Assembly: GCA_964530415.1 (NCBI GenBank)
Contig: CAZHAM010000033.1
Coordinates: 1-6,686 of the forward strand
Length of the DNA stretch: 6,686 nt
DNA from: CAZHAM01 sp964530415
GTDB taxonomy: Bacteria; Patescibacteriota; WWE3; UBA101185; UBA10185
Direction of reading: 5' to 3'
Below are positions 4,534 to 6,686 of this stretch, piece by piece. The notes beneath the pieces were generated by a model. That model did not search any database, was not told the DNA's origin, and saw only the letters and a program-made list of their open reading frames with translations. The translations under genes and the position numbers were made by a program. The stretch's first letter is position 1. Each line of letters begins with the position of its first letter.

Positions 4534-5759
4534 TGTTTGATATAATCAAGTTAATTATGGGCCTGCCTTTTTTTAGTAAACAATCATCAAACGAGTCCAA
4601 CAAATTCCTAACTTTAGAGATAAACTCGAGGGATGTTAAGTGTGTTTTGGTTTACTTTGAAAACGGCAAATTCAAAATTATCGGCTCAGGTAAACAAACA
4701 CTGGAAAACTCGAGTGTAAGAGCGGGAAACATAATAGACTTGGATAACACACTGGACGCCGTAAACCTAGCTGTAACAAAGGCATGTGAAAATTCCGGAG
4801 ATGGCGTAAATAACGTAATATTTGGGGTGAGCGGAGATCTAAGTCTCGGCCTCACAACAACCGTAAGGGTAAGAAGAAGCAAAAAAGATCCGATAAATAA
4901 TAAGGAAATCAACGAATTAAACAATAAAATCAATGAGGCCGCTTATATGCAGGCCTTAAACGAGTATCTTCAAACAACAGGCAACAGTGATATTGATTTG
5001 GAAATCATCACATCCTCTACTGTTTACACAAAAGCCGACAATGATTATGTGGAGTCCTTAGAAAAACACACTGCTGAGTATATCGAAACTGCGGTTTTCA
5101 ACGCATTTACGCCTTCGTATCATATCGACACGCTTAAAAAAATTGCTAAAAGCAGCGGGCTTAATATTTTGGCAATCGGCTCCGGTTTATACACATATGT
5201 GCAGAGCCTAAAAAACACTGAATTTGAACACACCGATTTTATTTTAATTGACGTTTCTGATGATTCTACAAATGTTGCGATTGTTTTTGGGGGAGGCATA
5301 GTTGCAACCAAAAGCATGAGTATCGGATATAGGCATTTTGTAGAAACAATTGCCGAAAAAATGGGTCTTACCGTGGTCGAAGCCGAAAAAATGCTGCGTG
5401 CTTACATCTCAAACGGATTAACTCAGAGTGAGATGACAATTGTTCAAACATGCATTCAGGAAGTTATTGAGGTATGGATTGAGGGTCTTCAAATTTTATT
5501 TGCTGAATTCTCCGGAGTTAAAACTTTTTCGCATAAAGTTTATTTAACAGGAGTAGGAACTGATATCAGCGACGTGATTAATGCGGTTTCAAACGAACCG
5601 TGGACAAAATCGATACCTTTTAAATCCGTTCCGGAATTTAAAAAACTCACTTTTATGGATTTTTCAGACATTTCAGATTCTACTGGTAAAACAAATTCGG
5701 AAGAGTGGCTTAATACCGTTTTACTTGGCGAGATATTTAAAGAAATGTATCAAGGATAA
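4533..5759 (+). CDS. PilM/FtsA-like actin-fold protein
   Basis: The protein resembles PilM and FtsA, actin-fold ATPases that sit on the inner face of the membrane; PilM links the type IV pilus motor side to the PilN/PilO membrane proteins. Visible parts: FLTLEINSRDVKCVLV (25-40) at the phosphate-1 position, an inserted region of about residues 98-200 compatible with the extra subdomain (1C) of FtsA/PilM, ILIDVSDDSTNVAIV (237-251) at phosphate-2, GGIVATKSMSIG (254-265), and YLTGVGTDIS (337-346) at the adenosine position. The usual DIG glycines of both phosphate loops are replaced, so ATP binding may be weakened. Length 408 fits the family. ATG 4533 overlaps the ATPase stop (TAATG). ATG 4557 is a serious alternative, giving 400 residues that begin MGLPFFSK, close to the MGLFSKK start typical of PilM. 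PilM-like is preferred over FtsA because no C-terminal membrane-targeting helix is visible. Confidence 0.82.
   Translation: MFDIIKLIMGLPFFSKQSSNESNKFLTLEINSRDVKCVLVYFENGKFKIIGSGKQTLENSSVRAGNIIDLDNTLDAVNLAVTKACENSGDGVNNVIFGVSGDLSLGLTTTVRVRRSKKDPINNKEINELNNKINEAAYMQALNEYLQTTGNSDIDLEIITSSTVYTKADNDYVESLEKHTAEYIETAVFNAFTPSYHIDTLKKIAKSSGLNILAIGSGLYTYVQSLKNTEFEHTDFILIDVSDDSTNVAIVFGGGIVATKSMSIGYRHFVETIAEKMGLTVVEAEKMLRAYISNGLTQSEMTIVQTCIQEVIEVWIEGLQILFAEFSGVKTFSHKVYLTGVGTDISDVINAVSNEPWTKSIPFKSVPEFKKLTFMDFSDISDSTGKTNSEEWLNTVLLGEIFKEMYQG
4538..4546 (+). promoter_or_regulatory. Possible internal extended -10 promoter at the start of the PilM-like gene
   Basis: TGATATAAT is a perfect extended -10 match. 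Initiation would fall near 4553, four bases before the in-frame ATG at 4557. That would give a nearly leaderless mRNA for the shorter form of the PilM-like protein. No convincing -35 is seen, and in AT-rich DNA a chance match is possible. Confidence 0.4.
5752..5756 (+). promoter_or_regulatory. Ribosome binding site for the last gene
   Basis: AAGGA lies 5 bases before ATG 5762, within the last codons of the PilM-like gene. It supports this start and re-initiation of translation across the two-base gap. Confidence 0.65.
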
Positions 5760-5761
5760 AA

Positions 5762-6686
5762 ATGACAAAATTAGAACTAGAAATACACGACGATATAGTT
5801 AGCACAATAAATAAAGTTAGAGCAATGAATGACTCCGGAATTGAGCTTATTATTCCTGAGAATTCGGTATTGTTTGAAAATATAATCAACTTAAAAATAA
5901 TACAAAACTTCTCGGAAAACTTAGGATTAAATGTAATATTTACTACACCAGATGAAATTGGAAATAACCTAATTTCAATGTTGGACGGAGATTCTAATGT
6001 AAGCGATTTTGTAGAATCACCAAAAGGAGAAATTTTGGAAAATACAGTGGTCTCCAGACCAAAATTTAAATTTAAAATGCCAAATCTTAAAAAAGGATTA
6101 ATATTTTTAGTTTTATTCGGAATTATAGTTGCAGGAATATTCATGGCGGCTCAAACCAGGCGCGCCTATGCGAAAATTGTAGTTAATTCACAGGCTTTAA
6201 CACGAAGCTTAACCGTCAAAGTCAAAACTGACGGCAGTACAAACGCGGAACAAAAGATCTTACTCGGATTCGAAATAACCGCAGAGGCAGAAGAGGCTGC
6301 TGATATTGAAACGACCGGAGAAAAAACTATCGGAGAAAAAGCCGCAGGAAAAGCCACAATTTACAATAAAACAGCCGATGAGAAAAAATTTAAAAAAGGT
6401 GCGGTTTTGACTTTTGATAAAGAAGATGGAGATCTAAACTATATAACGCAAGACGATGTTACCGTTCCAGCTTCAGCGCCCGAAGACGCAACTGATCCGG
6501 CGAGCGCGTTAAAACCGGGAAGTGCTGAGATTGATGTTGTCGCTGAAAATGTCGGAGAAACATACAATCTTTCTGAAGAAAAAACACTTGAAGTAAGCGG
6601 ACAGAAAAAAGCATCGTTTGAGGCAGAGGTTTCAAAAGAAATCGAAGGTGGAAAAAGCGAAAAAGTGAAAATTGTTGCCCAAGCCG
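5762..6686 (+). CDS. Membrane-anchored protein with baseplate-J-like outer region, C-terminus outside window
   Basis: The frame runs open for 308 codons to the window end. It has three parts. Residues 1-75 form a soluble alpha/beta domain, with strand IELIIP (27-32), helix ENIINLKIIQNFSENLG (39-55), then strand LNVIFTT (56-62). A linker (76-109) ends in lysines. A membrane helix follows (about 111-130, GLIFLVLFGIIVAGIFMAA). Beyond it is a Lys/Glu/Ala/Thr-rich, beta-looking region with GKATIYNKTADEKKFKKGAV (196-215), DDVTVPASAP (231-240) and AENVGETYNL (261-270). This GxxTIYN / VTVPA / GExYNL pattern resembles proteins labelled 'baseplate J/gp47 family' in Patescibacteria, an assignment made from memory of the pattern. 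Positive-inside charge places residues 1-110 in the cytoplasm and the rest outside. It sits where pilN would follow pilM and could be the partner of the PilM-like protein (inference). The start has AAGGA upstream and lies 2 bases after the previous stop. Confidence 0.75.
   Translation, partial: MTKLELEIHDDIVSTINKVRAMNDSGIELIIPENSVLFENIINLKIIQNFSENLGLNVIFTTPDEIGNNLISMLDGDSNVSDFVESPKGEILENTVVSRPKFKFKMPNLKKGLIFLVLFGIIVAGIFMAAQTRRAYAKIVVNSQALTRSLTVKVKTDGSTNAEQKILLGFEITAEAEEAADIETTGEKTIGEKAAGKATIYNKTADEKKFKKGAVLTFDKEDGDLNYITQDDVTVPASAPEDATDPASALKPGSAEIDVVAENVGETYNLSEEKTLEVSGQKKASFEAEVSKEIEGGKSEKVKIVAQA

Noticed and set aside
4533..5759. Calling the actin-fold gene ftsA, or a DnaK-type Hsp70
   Set aside because: It lacks the C-terminal amphipathic membrane-targeting helix expected of FtsA and any peptide-binding domain. 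Its position between a TraG-like ATPase and a single-pass membrane protein fits PilM better.
5737..6144. Minus-strand frame of 135 codons opposite the start of the last gene
   Set aside because: The plus-strand frame starts two bases after the PilM-like stop, has AAGGA before it and stays open to the window edge with a sensible domain layout. The minus frame is Ile/Ser/Phe-rich shadow sequence.

Overview
The window looks like a scaffold from a low-GC, uncultivated bacterium, most likely a member of the Candidate Phyla Radiation (Patescibacteria). That placement is an inference. It rests on a TraG/VirD4-like ATPase followed by a PilM/FtsA-like protein and a membrane-anchored protein with a baseplate-J-like look, on compact gene packing, and on mixed Shine-Dalgarno and leaderless-type starts. 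TGA still reads as stop here (it ends the gene at 1641-2120), which argues against the TGA=Gly code of Gracilibacteria and Absconditabacteria.

Layout. Positions 1-363 hold the 3' end of dnaK, followed by a strong intrinsic terminator. A 10-N scaffold gap lies at 412-421. Directly after it, the last 44 bp of the dnaK end (327-370) reappear at 422-465 with a second, slightly different terminator. This is best read as two overlapping contig ends joined without being merged, probably carrying two strain variants. A small minus-strand gene (520-774) with a perfect AGGAGG site converges on dnaK. The 174-bp region 775-948 carries divergent promoters. Rightwards comes a two-gene unit: a short DUF948-like membrane protein and a YtxH-like protein.

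From about 1606 a tightly packed four-gene cluster runs to the window edge: a Q/P-rich disordered protein (1641-2120) behind a promoter that predicts a leaderless mRNA; a roughly 808-residue membrane-anchored TraG/VirD4/HerA-like ATPase; a PilM/FtsA-like actin-fold protein with degenerate phosphate loops; and a truncated protein with an N-terminal soluble domain, one membrane helix and an outer beta-rich region. The genes overlap or lie within 2 nt of each other, so they are probably co-expressed.

How they may work together (inference): the ATPase and the PilM-like protein would form the cytoplasmic side of an envelope-spanning machine, with the last protein as its transmembrane connector. 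The mix resembles both type IV secretion coupling proteins and type IV pilus assembly, and is the most interesting part of the window. No RNA genes, mobile elements or CRISPR arrays were seen.
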